Source: Blastococcus sp. TF02-09
Lineage (GTDB): Bacteria; Actinomycetota; Actinomycetes; Mycobacteriales; Geodermatophilaceae
NCBI RefSeq assembly: GCF_003319105.1
Contig: NZ_QOHH01000004.1
Coordinates: forward strand, 62,001 to 126,000
Direction: 5' to 3'
Length of the DNA: 64,000 bases
Shown here: one piece after another, positions 9,757-20,532 of the stretch
Layout of the letters: every line of letters begins with the position of its first letter
Numbering within the stretch: the stretch's first letter is position 1
Made by a program: the position numbers and the translations under genes
The notes under the pieces: model-generated
What the model was told of the DNA's origin: nothing
Seen by the model: the letters and a program-made list of their open reading frames with translations, nothing else
Databases searched by the model: none

Positions 9757-11022
9757 TCAGGTGACGCGGGCGCGCTCCGCGGGATAGGCCTCGTACGAGT
9801 GGTCGGCCAGCAACGCGCGGAAACGGTCCATGGCGTCCCAGACGTCGACGAACCGGGTGTACAGCGGTGCCGGGCCCAGCCGCACCCGGTCGGGGGTGCG
9901 GAAGTCCGGCACCACGCCCCGGTCGACCAGGGCCTGGGTCAGCTGCCAGGCCTGCGGGTGGGCGAAGGTGACGTGCGAGCCGCGGCGGACCGCCTGCCGC
10001 GGGGAGGCCAGCGTCATCCCGGCGGGCACGAGCCACTCGTCGCCGAGCGCGACGACGAGATCGCTCATCGCCCGGCCCTTCGCGGCGAGCGCCCCGATGC
10101 CGGCCTCGGCCACGATGCCCGCGCCGACCTCGACCGCGGCCATGCCGATCACCGGCGGCGTCCCCACGCCGAAGCGCTCGATGCCGTCGGCCGGCGCGTA
10201 GACCGGACCCATCGCGAACTGGTCGCGCTGCCCGAACCAGCCCTGGATGGGCGAGCGCAGCTCGTCCTGCAGATCCCGGCGCACGTACAGGAACGCCGGC
10301 GCCCCCGGCCCGCCGTTGAGGTACTTGTAGGTGCACCCCACGGCCAGGTCCGCGCCGGTGGCGTCCAGCTCCACCTGCACCGCGCCGACCGCGTGGGAGA
10401 GGTCCCACAGCAGTAGGGCGCCCGACTCGTGCACCAGCCGGGTCACCTCCGCGACGTCGGCCAGCGCGCCGGAGCGGTAGGCCACCAGCGACAGGACGAC
10501 GACGGCGACGCGCTCGTCCAGCGCCGCGGCGAGCTCCGCCAGGTCCAGGCCCTCGTCGACGTGCGCGTCGATCTCCCGGACGGTCATGCCCCGGCTCTCG
10601 GCCACGCCGGCCACCACGTACCGGTCGGTCGGGAAGTCGTCGGCGGTGCAGACCAGCACGTCGCGCCCCGGGCGGGCGGCGGCCCCCGCGACCATCAGCT
10701 TGTAGAGGTTCACCGTGGTCGAGTCGCCGACCAGCACCTGACCCGGGCCGGCTCCCAGCACCCCGGCGCCGAGCTCGTCCCCGAGCCGGGTGGCCGCGCC
10801 GATCCACTGCGACCAGGAGCCGACCAGGCCGCGTGCCCACTCCTGCTCGACGACGCGGGTGACCGCCGCGGGGGTGGCCCGCGGCATGCGGCCCAGGGAG
10901 TTGCCGTCCAGGTACAGCAGCCGGCCGGGGCCGTCCTCGTCGGCACCGGCGAAGCGGGAGCGGAAACCGGCGAGGGGGTCGGCCGCGTCGAGGGCCTCCG
11001 CGGCGGCACGGGAGAGGTCCAT
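9757..11022 (-). CDS. kynU: Kynureninase
   Basis: PLP-dependent enzyme of tryptophan catabolism that cleaves kynurenine to anthranilate and alanine. 421 residues, the expected length. Family signatures are LYLDGNSLGRMP near residue 37, LVGDSTTVNLYKL, WDLSHAVGAVQVELD with the PLP-contacting Asp, and CTYKYLNGGPG with the Schiff-base Lys233. The end is conserved in the form VRLGPAPLYTRFVDVWDAM. It ends 6 bp from the convergent sortase gene and is divergent from the amidase. No tryptophan dioxygenase is nearby, so the rest of the kynurenine pathway must be elsewhere. Confidence 0.93.
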   Translation of the reverse strand: MDLSRAAAEALDAADPLAGFRSRFAGADEDGPGRLLYLDGNSLGRMPRATPAAVTRVVEQEWARGLVGSWSQWIGAATRLGDELGAGVLGAGPGQVLVGDSTTVNLYKLMVAGAAARPGRDVLVCTADDFPTDRYVVAGVAESRGMTVREIDAHVDEGLDLAELAAALDERVAVVVLSLVAYRSGALADVAEVTRLVHESGALLLWDLSHAVGAVQVELDATGADLAVGCTYKYLNGGPGAPAFLYVRRDLQDELRSPIQGWFGQRDQFAMGPVYAPADGIERFGVGTPPVIGMAAVEVGAGIVAEAGIGALAAKGRAMSDLVVALGDEWLVPAGMTLASPRQAVRRGSHVTFAHPQAWQLTQALVDRGVVPDFRTPDRVRLGPAPLYTRFVDVWDAMDRFRALLADHSYEAYPAERARVT

Positions 11023-11069
11023 GGCTCCTTGTGTACGGGACGGCCGGGCCGGACGTGCGCGGGGGCACG

Positions 11070-11080
11070 ACTAGCGTCCG
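11070..11080 (+). promoter_or_regulatory. Candidate -10 box for a leaderless amidase transcript
   Basis: ACTAGCGTCCG ends 5 nt before GTG 11086. No Shine-Dalgarno is present ahead of that GTG. A TAGCGT -10 box at this distance would put the transcription start at or next to the start codon, the leaderless arrangement common in Actinobacteria. The copy at 7842 supports it being a promoter element. Confidence 0.4.
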
Positions 11081-11085
11081 GTCGT

Positions 11086-12522
11086 GTGACCCGGCTGCAC
11101 GACCTGACCGCGCTCGAGCAGGCCGCGGCGGTGCGCTCGGGCGAGGTGAGCCCCACGGAGCTGGTGACGCACTGCCTGCGCCGGATCGAGGCCCTCGACG
11201 CCGGTCTCGGCGCGTTCATCACCGTCACCCCCGAGCGCGCCCTGGCCGCTGCCGCGCAGGCCGAGCGCCGGCTGCGCGCCGGGGGCGAGCTGCCCCCGCT
11301 CCTGGGGGTGCCGACCGCGATCAAGGACCTCACCAGCACCGCCGGGGTGCGGACGACGTTCGGCTCCCGGGTCACCGCCGACCACGTGCCCACCGTGGAC
11401 GACGCCGTCGTCACCCGGCTGGCCGCGGCTGGGACCCTCAGCGTGGGCAAGACCAACACCCCGGAGTTCGGCTTCCCCGGGTACACCGACAACGACGTCG
11501 TCGGCCCGGCCCGCTGCCCGTGGGATCCCACCCTCCTGGCCGGCGGCTCGAGCGGGGGAGCGGCGGTCGCGGTGGCCGCGGGCCTGGTGCCCGTCGCGCA
11601 CGGCAGCGACGGCGGCGGCTCGATCCGCATCCCCGCCAGCGTCAACGGGCTGGTGGGCCTCAAGCCCACGCGCGGCCGGGTGAGCAACGCGCCGCTCGGC
11701 AGCGAGGTGACCGGCCTGGTCACCCACGGGCCGCTGGCGCGCACCGTGCGGGACGCCGCCGCGGTGCTCGACGCGATGGCCGGCCCGGAGGTGGGTGACC
11801 CGTGGTGGGCGCCGCCGCTACCGCCGGGGGAGACCTTCCTGGCGGCCGCCGACCGCCCGCCGGGCCGGCTGCGGATCGCCGTCTTCACCGAGTCGCCGAT
11901 GCCGGATGCCGTGCTGGAACCGGAGATCGTCACCGCGCTGGACGACGCCGCGGGGCTGCTGGCCGAGCTGGGGCACGACGTCGAGGAGGCGCCGCCCAGC
12001 CTGCTCGGTCCCGAGGTGCTCCCGGCCTTCGAGCGGGTGTGGGCGCTGTCCGGGGCCACGCTGCAGGTGCCGGAGGGCCGGGTCGGCGAGCTGCGCCCCC
12101 TCACCCGGGAGCTGCGGGCCCGGGGGCTGGCGCTGTCGGCGCGCGACGCCCTGGAGTCCCTCGCCACCCTGCGGGCCGTCTCGCGCCGCTTCCTGCGGGC
12201 GACCGCCGGCTTCGACGTGCTGCTGGCCCCGGTGACCACCATGACCGCGCGGCCGATCGGGTGGTTCGACGCCGACGGGGACGGCGCCGCGGACTTCGCG
12301 CGCAACGAGCGCTACGCGGCCTTCCCGGCGCTGTCCAACATCACCGGGCAGCCGGCCGTCTCCCTGCCCCTGCACCGGACCGCCGCCGGGCTCCCGGTGG
12401 GCAGCATGCTGGTCGGCCGCCCGGCGGACGAGGCCACGCTGATCGCGCTGTCCGCGCAGCTGGAGCAGGCCCGGCCCTGGGCCTCCCGACACCCCGCCGC
12501 CTGGGGGAGCGCGGCGGGCTGA
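11086..12522 (+). CDS. Amidase (amidase-signature family)
   Basis: 478-residue amidase-signature hydrolase, releasing ammonia from an unidentified amide. The Ser-cisSer-Lys triad is present: Lys80 in PTAIKDL, cis-Ser155 in AGGSSGGAAVA, and nucleophile Ser179 in GSDGGGSIRIPAS. The 24-residue spacing between the two serines matches the family. It lacks gatB/gatC partners, so it is a stand-alone amidase and not the Asp/Glu-tRNA amidotransferase subunit. It is transcribed divergently from kynU across a 63-bp gap. Start at GTG 11086 fits a leaderless message. Confidence 0.9.
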   Translation: MTRLHDLTALEQAAAVRSGEVSPTELVTHCLRRIEALDAGLGAFITVTPERALAAAAQAERRLRAGGELPPLLGVPTAIKDLTSTAGVRTTFGSRVTADHVPTVDDAVVTRLAAAGTLSVGKTNTPEFGFPGYTDNDVVGPARCPWDPTLLAGGSSGGAAVAVAAGLVPVAHGSDGGGSIRIPASVNGLVGLKPTRGRVSNAPLGSEVTGLVTHGPLARTVRDAAAVLDAMAGPEVGDPWWAPPLPPGETFLAAADRPPGRLRIAVFTESPMPDAVLEPEIVTALDDAAGLLAELGHDVEEAPPSLLGPEVLPAFERVWALSGATLQVPEGRVGELRPLTRELRARGLALSARDALESLATLRAVSRRFLRATAGFDVLLAPVTTMTARPIGWFDADGDGAADFARNERYAAFPALSNITGQPAVSLPLHRTAAGLPVGSMLVGRPADEATLIALSAQLEQARPWASRHPAAWGSAAG

Positions 12523-12538
12523 GGGCACCGGGTGCCGG

Positions 12539-12544
12539 TAGGTT
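12539..12544 (+). promoter_or_regulatory. Candidate -10 box (TAGGTT) just upstream of GTG 12551
   Basis: TAGGTT lies 6 nt before the GTG that matches the usual family start, suggesting a second leaderless transcript in this area. It favours GTG 12551 over GTG 12545. Confidence 0.35.
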
Positions 12545-12550
12545 GTGGGC

Positions 12551-12907
12551 GTGACCGCTGCCGAGACCATCCTCGTGTTCGTCGCGGCCCCGCTGGCCGT
12601 CGTGCTGCTGCTGGCGCTGCTGACCATCGGACCCGCCGCACGCAACCGGCGCCCCCGCTACAAGCCGGGGCAGCCGTGGACCCACGAGCCGGTCTGGTAC
12701 GAGCCGCACCCGGAGGCCACCGGCCACGGCAGCGGACACGGCGACGGCGAGACCGCCGCCATCGGCTCCTCGGTCTACGGCGAGCGGCACGGCGCCGACG
12801 CGGCCGCCACCCACGCAGTCAGCGGCGGACCGTCGGCCGACGGCGCCTCCGCGGCCCGCGCCCCCCGCCCGGCCGGCCCGCTCGGCGGCGCCCGGGGCAC
12901 CTGGTGA
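12551..12907 (+). CDS. ctaJ: CtaJ-like small membrane protein (aa3 oxidase accessory subunit family)
   Basis: 118-residue protein with one N-terminal membrane helix (ETILVFVAAPLAVVLLLALL) followed by a basic RNRRPRYKPGQPW motif and PVWYEPHP, then a long low-complexity His/Gly/Ala tail. This matches the small protein encoded next to the DUF5130 gene in many Actinobacteria and annotated as the aa3-type cytochrome oxidase subunit CtaJ of the mycobacterial III2IV2 supercomplex. The naming rests on that recollection and on gene order, not on a search. GTG 12551 is the preferred start; GTG 12545 would add two codons. Confidence 0.6.
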   Translation: MTAAETILVFVAAPLAVVLLLALLTIGPAARNRRPRYKPGQPWTHEPVWYEPHPEATGHGSGHGDGETAAIGSSVYGERHGADAAATHAVSGGPSADGASAARAPRPAGPLGGARGTW

Positions 12908-12974
12908 GCCCGATGCCCGCCGCACGTCCGACGACCCTCGCCGCACCGGCGATCGACCTGGCCGGAGGCCCGCG

Positions 12975-13427
12975 ATGACCCGCGCTCTCGAAGTCGAGTC
13001 CCACGACACCGCGACGCACTCGACGCTGCCCGCGCGCACGGACGAGGGGATCGACCAGATCTTCAGCTTCCGCGAGCTGGCCCGCATCGACGAGGCGCTG
13101 ACCATGTCCTCGCGGGAGACCGGCCTGCGCTTCACCCTGTACGTGGGTGACCTGGGCACCCCGACCCGGGCCCGCGCCGAGGAGCTGCACGCCTACTCCG
13201 GCGGGAACACCGCCGAGGCCGTGCTCATCGCCGTCTCGCCCGGCCAGCGCGTCGTCGAGGTGGTCACCGGCTCCGCCGCGGCCCGCCGGCTGCCCGACCG
13301 CGCGTGCGCCCTCGCGGTGCTGTCGATGACGACCGCCTTCGCCGGGGGCGACCTCGTCGGCGGCATCGTCAACGGGCTGCGTCAGCTGTCCGACCAGGCC
13401 GGCCGCCCGTCCCACCGGCACCACTGA
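12975..13427 (+). CDS. DUF5130 family protein (TPM-like fold)
   Basis: 150-residue protein of the actinobacterial family that includes M. tuberculosis Rv2468c. The fold resembles TPM/DUF5130 domains: FRELARIDEALTMSSRETGLRFTLYVG at the start, a central LIAVSPGQRVVEVVTGSAAA strand pair, and a C-terminal helix AVLSMTTAFAGGDLVGGIVNG. No catalytic residues are obvious. ATG with GGAGG 6 nt upstream. It follows the CtaJ-like gene after 67 bp and ends at a hairpin shared with convergent pepN. Confidence 0.8.
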   Translation: MTRALEVESHDTATHSTLPARTDEGIDQIFSFRELARIDEALTMSSRETGLRFTLYVGDLGTPTRARAEELHAYSGGNTAEAVLIAVSPGQRVVEVVTGSAAARRLPDRACALAVLSMTTAFAGGDLVGGIVNGLRQLSDQAGRPSHRHH

Positions 13428-13432
13428 AGCGA

Positions 13433-13469
13433 CGAAGGCCCCGTCTCCCACAGGGGGACGGGGCCTTCG
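13433..13469. terminator. Bidirectional intrinsic terminator
   Basis: A 13-bp perfect stem (arm CGAAGGCCCCGTC, 13433-13445, and its complement at 13457-13469) extends inward by about four more pairs to a 3-nt loop. It lies between the stop codons of two convergent genes, 5 nt from DUF5130 and 4 nt from pepN, and can end transcription from both sides. Confidence 0.85.
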
Positions 13470-13473
13470 CCGT

Positions 13474-16026
<2,553 letters not shown>

Positions 16027-16193
16027 GTCCGGCAGCTTCCCACGCGGGGACGACGTCATTCGCGCCCGCTGCGATCACCCGGGGCGCATCGCCGTCCCGT
16101 CCTGCGGGGGAACAAGCGGGCGCCGATGCTGATTGGCACCCGACGAGAGCCCCGGTGAGCACCCCCGGGGCACCGACCGCGAGGAGAACCACC

Positions 16194-16856
16194 ATGACCG
16201 AGGCAGTGCAGAGCGCGCCCGTGAAGGCCCGCGTCGACTTCTGGTTCGACCCGCTGTGCCCGTGGGCCTGGCTCACCAGCCGCTGGGTGCTCGAGGCCGC
16301 CAAGGTCCGCGAGATCGACCTCCACTGGCACGTCATGTCGCTCGCCGTGCTCAACCGCGGCCGCGACCTGCCGGAGGAGTACCAGGAGATGATGAAGAAG
16401 GCGATCGGTCCGGTGCGGGTCGCGATCGCCGCCGCCCAGCAGCACGGCGACGAGGTCCTGGGCGACCTCTACACCGCCATGGGCACCCTGCGGCACCACG
16501 AGCAGGCCGAGCTCGACGAGCTGATCGCGCCCGCGCTGGAGCGCGCCGGTCTGCCGGCCTCCCTCGCCGAGGCCGCCACCTCCACCGAGTACGACGAGGC
16601 GCTGGAGAAGAGCCACCACGAGGGCATGGACCCGGTCGGTGACGACGTCGGCACGCCCGTCATGCACATCGACGGCGTCGCCTTCTTCGGCCCCGTGATC
16701 AGCAAGGTCCCCACCGGTGAGGACGCCGGCAAGGCGTTCGACGGCGCGGTGCTGCTGGCCAACCTCCCCGACTTCTGGGAGCTCAAGCGCACCCGCACGT
16801 CGGGCCCGGACATGGACTCCGTCCCCGCCGACACCCTGGAGCTCTCCTCCCGCTGA
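16194..16856 (+). CDS. Rv2466c-family mycothiol-dependent reductase (DsbA-like), monothiol version
   Basis: 220-residue DsbA-fold protein clearly related to M. tuberculosis Rv2466c, a mycothiol/mycoredoxin-linked reductase that also reduces nitro-prodrugs. Shared blocks are [52 protein letters not shown], and [18 protein letters not shown] with its cis-Pro. The active site reads C22-P-W-A, so the second cysteine of the CPWC motif of Rv2466c is absent. The ATG is preceded by GAGGAG. It is divergent from pepN and ends ahead of a large palindrome. Confidence 0.88.
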   Translation: MTEAVQSAPVKARVDFWFDPLCPWAWLTSRWVLEAAKVREIDLHWHVMSLAVLNRGRDLPEEYQEMMKKAIGPVRVAIAAAQQHGDEVLGDLYTAMGTLRHHEQAELDELIAPALERAGLPASLAEAATSTEYDEALEKSHHEGMDPVGDDVGTPVMHIDGVAFFGPVISKVPTGEDAGKAFDGAVLLANLPDFWELKRTRTSGPDMDSVPADTLELSSR

Positions 16857-16865
16857 GCAACCGGT

Positions 16866-16910
16866 CTGCTTTTCCGCGGAAAAGCGGACCGCTTCTCCGC
16901 GGAAAAGCAG
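16866..16910. repeat. 45-nt nested palindrome (two tandem CCGCGG-centred dyads)
   Basis: Two 18-nt dyads, GCTTTTCCGCGGAAAAGC at 16868-16885 (perfect) and GCTTCTCCGCGGAAAAGC at 16891-16908 (one mismatch), start 23 nt apart. Together they make one large dyad: the 22-nt arm 16866-16887 is the reverse complement of 16889-16910 with one mismatch, around a single A at 16888. It sits 10 nt after the Rv2466c-type stop and 28 nt before the SDR start. It could be a terminator with an unusually long stem, or a double operator. Confidence 0.8.
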
Positions 16911-16938
16911 GGGAGAGGGGGTGCGGCATCCTGTTGCG

Positions 16939-17700
16939 ATGCCGCACCCCCTTCGCCAGCGGATCTTCATCTCCGGTGCCAGTGCCGGCCTCGGGCAGGG
17001 CATGGCCCGCCGGTTCGCCGCCATGGGCCGGGACCTCGCGCTGACCGCCCGCCGGCTCGACCGGCTCGAGGCGCTGCGCGACGAGCTGCTCGCCGCCCAC
17101 CCCGGCATCCGGGTGGTCGTGGCCGCGATGGACGTCGACGACCCGGAGTCGGTCGCCACGGTGATGCCGCGGCTGGCCGACGAGCTCGGTGGCTTCGACC
17201 GGGTGATCGTCAACGCCGGTATCGGCAAGGGCGGGTCGGTCGGCACCGGTGAGGCCGCCGCGAACCGCGCCGTCCTGGTGACCAACGTGCTCGGGTCGCA
17301 CGCGCAGTGCGAGGCGGCGATGGAGCTGTTCCGCAGCCAGGGCGCCGGGCACCTGGTGATCGTCTCGTCGGTCGCCTCCATCCGCGGCATGCCCGGCACC
17401 CGCACCGCGTACGGGGCGAGCAAGGCGGCGCTCAACTCGCTCGCCGAGGGCATCCGCTCCGACGTCTACGGCTCGCGGATCGTCGTCTCCACCGTGCTGC
17501 CCGGGTACATCGCCACGGACATCAACGAGGGACGGCGCGGGCCGCTGACGGTCGGCCTGGACAAGGGCGTGGCCGCCCTGGTCGACGTCGTCGAGCGGGA
17601 GCCGGTGCGCGGCTACGTGCCCGAGTGGCCGTGGCGCCCGGTGGCACGGCTGCTGCGCCTGCTCCCGTTGTCGATCGTCCGGCGGCTCACCGGCTCCTGA
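16939..17700 (+). CDS. SDR family oxidoreductase
   Basis: 253-residue short-chain dehydrogenase/reductase. Rossmann motif ISGASAGLGQGMA near the N terminus, structural motif VNAGIG, catalytic Ser in VIVSSVASIRGMPG, and Tyr/Lys in AYGASKAALNSLAEGI. The ARRLDRLEAL segment after strand 2 suggests NADP preference. The final 25 residues (WPWRPVARLLRLLPLSIVRRL) form a basic amphipathic tail found in membrane-associated SDRs that act on lipids. Substrate unknown. The start is chosen at ATG 16939 because it places the glycine motif 13 residues in. Confidence 0.88.
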   Translation: MPHPLRQRIFISGASAGLGQGMARRFAAMGRDLALTARRLDRLEALRDELLAAHPGIRVVVAAMDVDDPESVATVMPRLADELGGFDRVIVNAGIGKGGSVGTGEAAANRAVLVTNVLGSHAQCEAAMELFRSQGAGHLVIVSSVASIRGMPGTRTAYGASKAALNSLAEGIRSDVYGSRIVVSTVLPGYIATDINEGRRGPLTVGLDKGVAALVDVVEREPVRGYVPEWPWRPVARLLRLLPLSIVRRLTGS

Positions 17701-17741
17701 GCACGTCGTCCCCACGCCCATCGGCAACAGGAGTGTCAGGC

Positions 17742-18263
17742 ATGGACCGGACGGCCGCTGCGGGGGTGGTCGTCCGACCCTTCCGCTCGGGTGAGCTACC
17801 GCGCCTCCTGGTGGGTGCCGGCCCCCGCGACCGGTTCCACCACGTCGAGCGGTCAGGGATGCACGAGCGTGGTGAGGCGACGTACCTGGTGGCCTGGGAC
17901 GGCGACCTGCCCTGCGGTCGGGGGACCGTGTTCCACCGCTCGAGGTACGAGCAGGTCCGCCAGGTGCTGGGCGACGTCCCGGAGTTGAACGCGCTGGAGG
18001 CCATCCCGCGCGGCGTGGGGATCGGCTCGCGGCTCGTCGCTGCGGCGGAGGAGTGCGCGACGGCGCTGGGAGCTCACCGGCTCGGCCTCGCGGTCGAGCG
18101 CGGGAACGTCGCCGCCCGACGTCTGTACGAGCGGCTCGGCTACGTGGAGTGGGAGCACGGCGACGTCGTCGACCGGTGGCTCGAGCGCGACGAGAGCGGC
18201 ACGGCCATCCGGGAGCACGCCGACCTGTGCGGCTATCTCGTCAAGGAATTGACCGACCGCTGA
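17742..18263 (+). CDS. GNAT family N-acetyltransferase
   Basis: 173-residue acetyl-CoA-dependent acyltransferase. The acetyl-CoA loop is degenerate but recognisable as IPRGVGIGSRLVAAAEECATALG (motif A R/QxxGxG/A), followed by the typical LGLAVERGNVAARRLYERLGYV, where an Asn and a Tyr usually contact the cofactor. Acceptor substrate unknown. The ATG follows AGGAG by 8 nt. It trails the SDR gene by 41 bp and may share its transcript. Confidence 0.85.
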   Translation: MDRTAAAGVVVRPFRSGELPRLLVGAGPRDRFHHVERSGMHERGEATYLVAWDGDLPCGRGTVFHRSRYEQVRQVLGDVPELNALEAIPRGVGIGSRLVAAAEECATALGAHRLGLAVERGNVAARRLYERLGYVEWEHGDVVDRWLERDESGTAIREHADLCGYLVKELTDR

Positions 18264-18478
18264 CCACGGAAGGCCCCCCGGCGATTGCGGCAGTGCCTCG
18301 TGGTGCGCGGCGCATCGACGGGGGTTCCTGAATGGCGACTGCCGCCCTAGGCTCGCGCCCGCGGATGCCGAGGACTCGTTCTCACCGGGGGAAGAACTGA
18401 GATGCACGAGCGCGAGCGGAGAAGCGCCGGACGCAGGGCGCATGGACGAGCCGACGACACCGGGTCGACAACCCCGTA

Positions 18479-19293
18479 ATGGCCGGGGGTCGAAACACAG
18501 CCATTCCGAGACGATCCAGGAACATCGTCGTCGCCCTGCCGCTCCTGGTGCTGTGCCTGTTGTGGGGGCTGGGCCTTTCTCCGGGGGCCCAGGCCGCCAC
18601 TCCCAAGCAGGTGCTGGTCCTCGGCGATTCCCTGGTCGGAGGTTCGTCCAACTACATCAACTTCTACCTCGCGCATGACGGCAAGGTGCAGACCACCTTC
18701 CGGTCCGTGGGGGACTGGCGATCTGCGACCTCCTGCCCGGTTCCGGCGGACCGTGGACGCTCAGCAGCATGCTCTCCGCGAAGCGTTATGACGCGATGGT
18801 CGTCGCATTCTCGGGCAATTCCTCGACCAAGTGCACCGGCGGTCTGAAGGGGCAGGCCCTCGTCGACAAGTACAAGGCCGATGCCGCTGCCGTGATGAAG
18901 ACCAGTCGCCAGTACGGGGTGCCTCTCGTGGTCTGGGTCAAGCCACCCGCAGCAGCCGCTCCGGACCTCAACTTCGTCCGCTCCGGAGTGGGCAATGCCT
19001 ACGGTGCCCTGCCGTTGTCCTGGCCCAGCGCACGCGTTCTCGACGGTGGCGTCGGGATTTCACCGGGCGGGAAGTTCTACCTGTCGCTGCCGTGCGGATC
19101 CTGGGAGGCGACGGCGGCGCACGGTTGCGTGAGGAACAGCATCCGCGTCGGAGATGCCGATGGCGTGCATTTCTACTGCAGCAGGCGGGGGATCGCGTAC
19201 TACGGCGTCGTTCCGCCGTGCGACACGTACTCCTCGGGCAGCAACCGCTACGGGATGAACCTGTCGGCGACGCGGGCATTCATGGGCCTGTAG
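18479..19293 (+). pseudogene. SGNH/GDSL hydrolase, secreted, interrupted by a frameshift
   Basis: The first part (18479 to about 18712) gives a signal peptide (IVVALPLLVLCLLWGLGL, cleavage after AQA) and SGNH block I VLVLGDSLVGGSSN. The reading frame is then lost. The adjacent frame continues with GLAICDLLPGSGGPW, block III VVAFSGNSS and block V DADGVHFYCSR, ending at 19293. One extra G in the five-G run at 18709-18713 would join the two halves into a 272-residue enzyme. The product would be an exported esterase or acetyl-hydrolase. The area is less codon-biased than its neighbours. It is either a recent frameshift or a homopolymer sequencing error. Confidence 0.8.
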
Positions 19294-19338
19294 GCCCGGC
19301 CGAGGGCTCGCGAGCCACCGGACCTCACCCGTGTGGAT

Positions 19339-20011
19339 TCACCAGCAGATGCGCATGGGGCGGCCGCGGCGGTCCATCGTGCCGTCGCCGACGCACTCGC
19401 CGCGTCCGTCGCTGATGCGCTGGGCGGACCACGCCGCCGCACACGCGTCCAGGGCGTCGACCAGCGGAACGCCCGGAGCGGCGGCAGCGAGGCCGTCCAG
19501 CACGTCCATCGACGAGCTGAGTGCGCGGAGCCGCTGGGCCTGGCCCGGTGCCGTCGCCTTGCGGTTCCGCACCCGGTCGTCCAGCGTGCGGAAGGCGAGT
19601 TCGGGGTGCACCTCCACCACCCGGGGGTCGGGCGGTTCCCCGAGTGCGTCGTCCACCTGGCGGATCGCGGCGACCAGCTGCCAGGCCTGCGCCGACAGCG
19701 ACTTCCCGGACGCCGCGACCGAGATGCGCCGGGCCTCCTCGTAGGAGCCGGCCGCGAGCACCGGGCGCACCGGGGCGGGGAACACCGACGACGCCGCCCC
19801 GAAAGGGCTCAGCCGCCGCCGGGCCGCGACGTCGCAGGCCCGCGCGCCGTCGTCCGACAGGCCGATCGGCATGTCGACGGCGATGAGCTCCACGTCCGGG
19901 ACCCGCGAGGACGGCCGTCATGTCGTCCAGCGCGAGCAGCCGCACGGTCCGGCCGGTCAGCAGCGCACCCACCCAGCGGCCCTTCCAGCCGTCCACCCCG
20001 AGCACTGCCAC
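19339..20011 (-). pseudogene. DUF429 family protein with a frameshift
   Basis: N-terminal residues MAVLGVDGWKGRWVGALL (from 20011) are the conserved start of DUF429 proteins, an RNase H-like fold of unknown role. About 36 codons in, the frame breaks near 19894-19906. The adjacent frame continues VELIAVDMPIGLSDDGARACD to a stop at 19339, carrying the family motifs DMPIGL, RRRLSPF, VFPAPVR and VEVHPELAF. One surplus C in the CCC run at 19902-19904 (GGG on the coding strand) explains the break and would restore a protein of about 223 residues. Divergent from rpiB with only 26 bp between start codons. Confidence 0.78.
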
Positions 20012-20037
20012 GTCGGCAGCCTGTCAAACTGCATGCC

Positions 20038-20508
20038 ATGCGCGTCTTCGTCGGTACCGACCACGCCGGCCTCGAGTTCAAGGATCACCTGAAGAAGGTC
20101 CTCGCCGAGGCCGGGCACGAGCCCGTCGACTGCGGGGCGTTCGAGTACGACGCCCAGGACGACTACCCGCCGTTCTGCTTCGAGGTGGGGGAGCGGACGG
20201 TCACCGAGCCCGGGTCGCTCGGCGTCGTCATCGGCGGCTCGGGCAACGGTGAGCAGATCGCGGCCAACAAGGTGCCCGGTGTCCGCGCCGCCCTGGTCTG
20301 GAACACCGCGACCGCACAGCTCGCCCGCCAGCACAACGACGCCAACGTCGTCTCCATCGGCGCCCGGCAGCACAGCGTCGAGGAGGCCACGGAGCTGGTG
20401 CTGGAGTTCCTGCGCACCCCCTTCAGCGGCGACGAGCGGCACGTCCGCCGGATCGGGCTGCTGAGCGACTACGAGCGCGACCGGCACCGCCCCGCCGGCG
20501 GCCGGTAG
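20038..20508 (+). CDS. rpiB: Ribose-5-phosphate isomerase B
   Basis: 156-residue sugar-phosphate isomerase of the non-oxidative pentose phosphate pathway (RpiB/LacAB family). Motifs are VFVGTDHAGLEFKDHL at the N terminus, GVVIGGSGNGEQIAANKV and VRAALVWNTATAQLARQHND. The active-site loop reads GGSGNGEQ, the glutamate-type site described for the mycobacterial enzyme, instead of the cysteine-type site of E. coli RpiB. No strong Shine-Dalgarno precedes ATG 20038. M. tuberculosis has rpiB (Rv2465c) next to Rv2466c; here they are about 3.2 kb apart. Ends in TAG. Confidence 0.93.
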   Translation: MRVFVGTDHAGLEFKDHLKKVLAEAGHEPVDCGAFEYDAQDDYPPFCFEVGERTVTEPGSLGVVIGGSGNGEQIAANKVPGVRAALVWNTATAQLARQHNDANVVSIGARQHSVEEATELVLEFLRTPFSGDERHVRRIGLLSDYERDRHRPAGGR

Positions 20509-20532
20509 AAGGCGCCCCCGCAGCGAAGCCGC

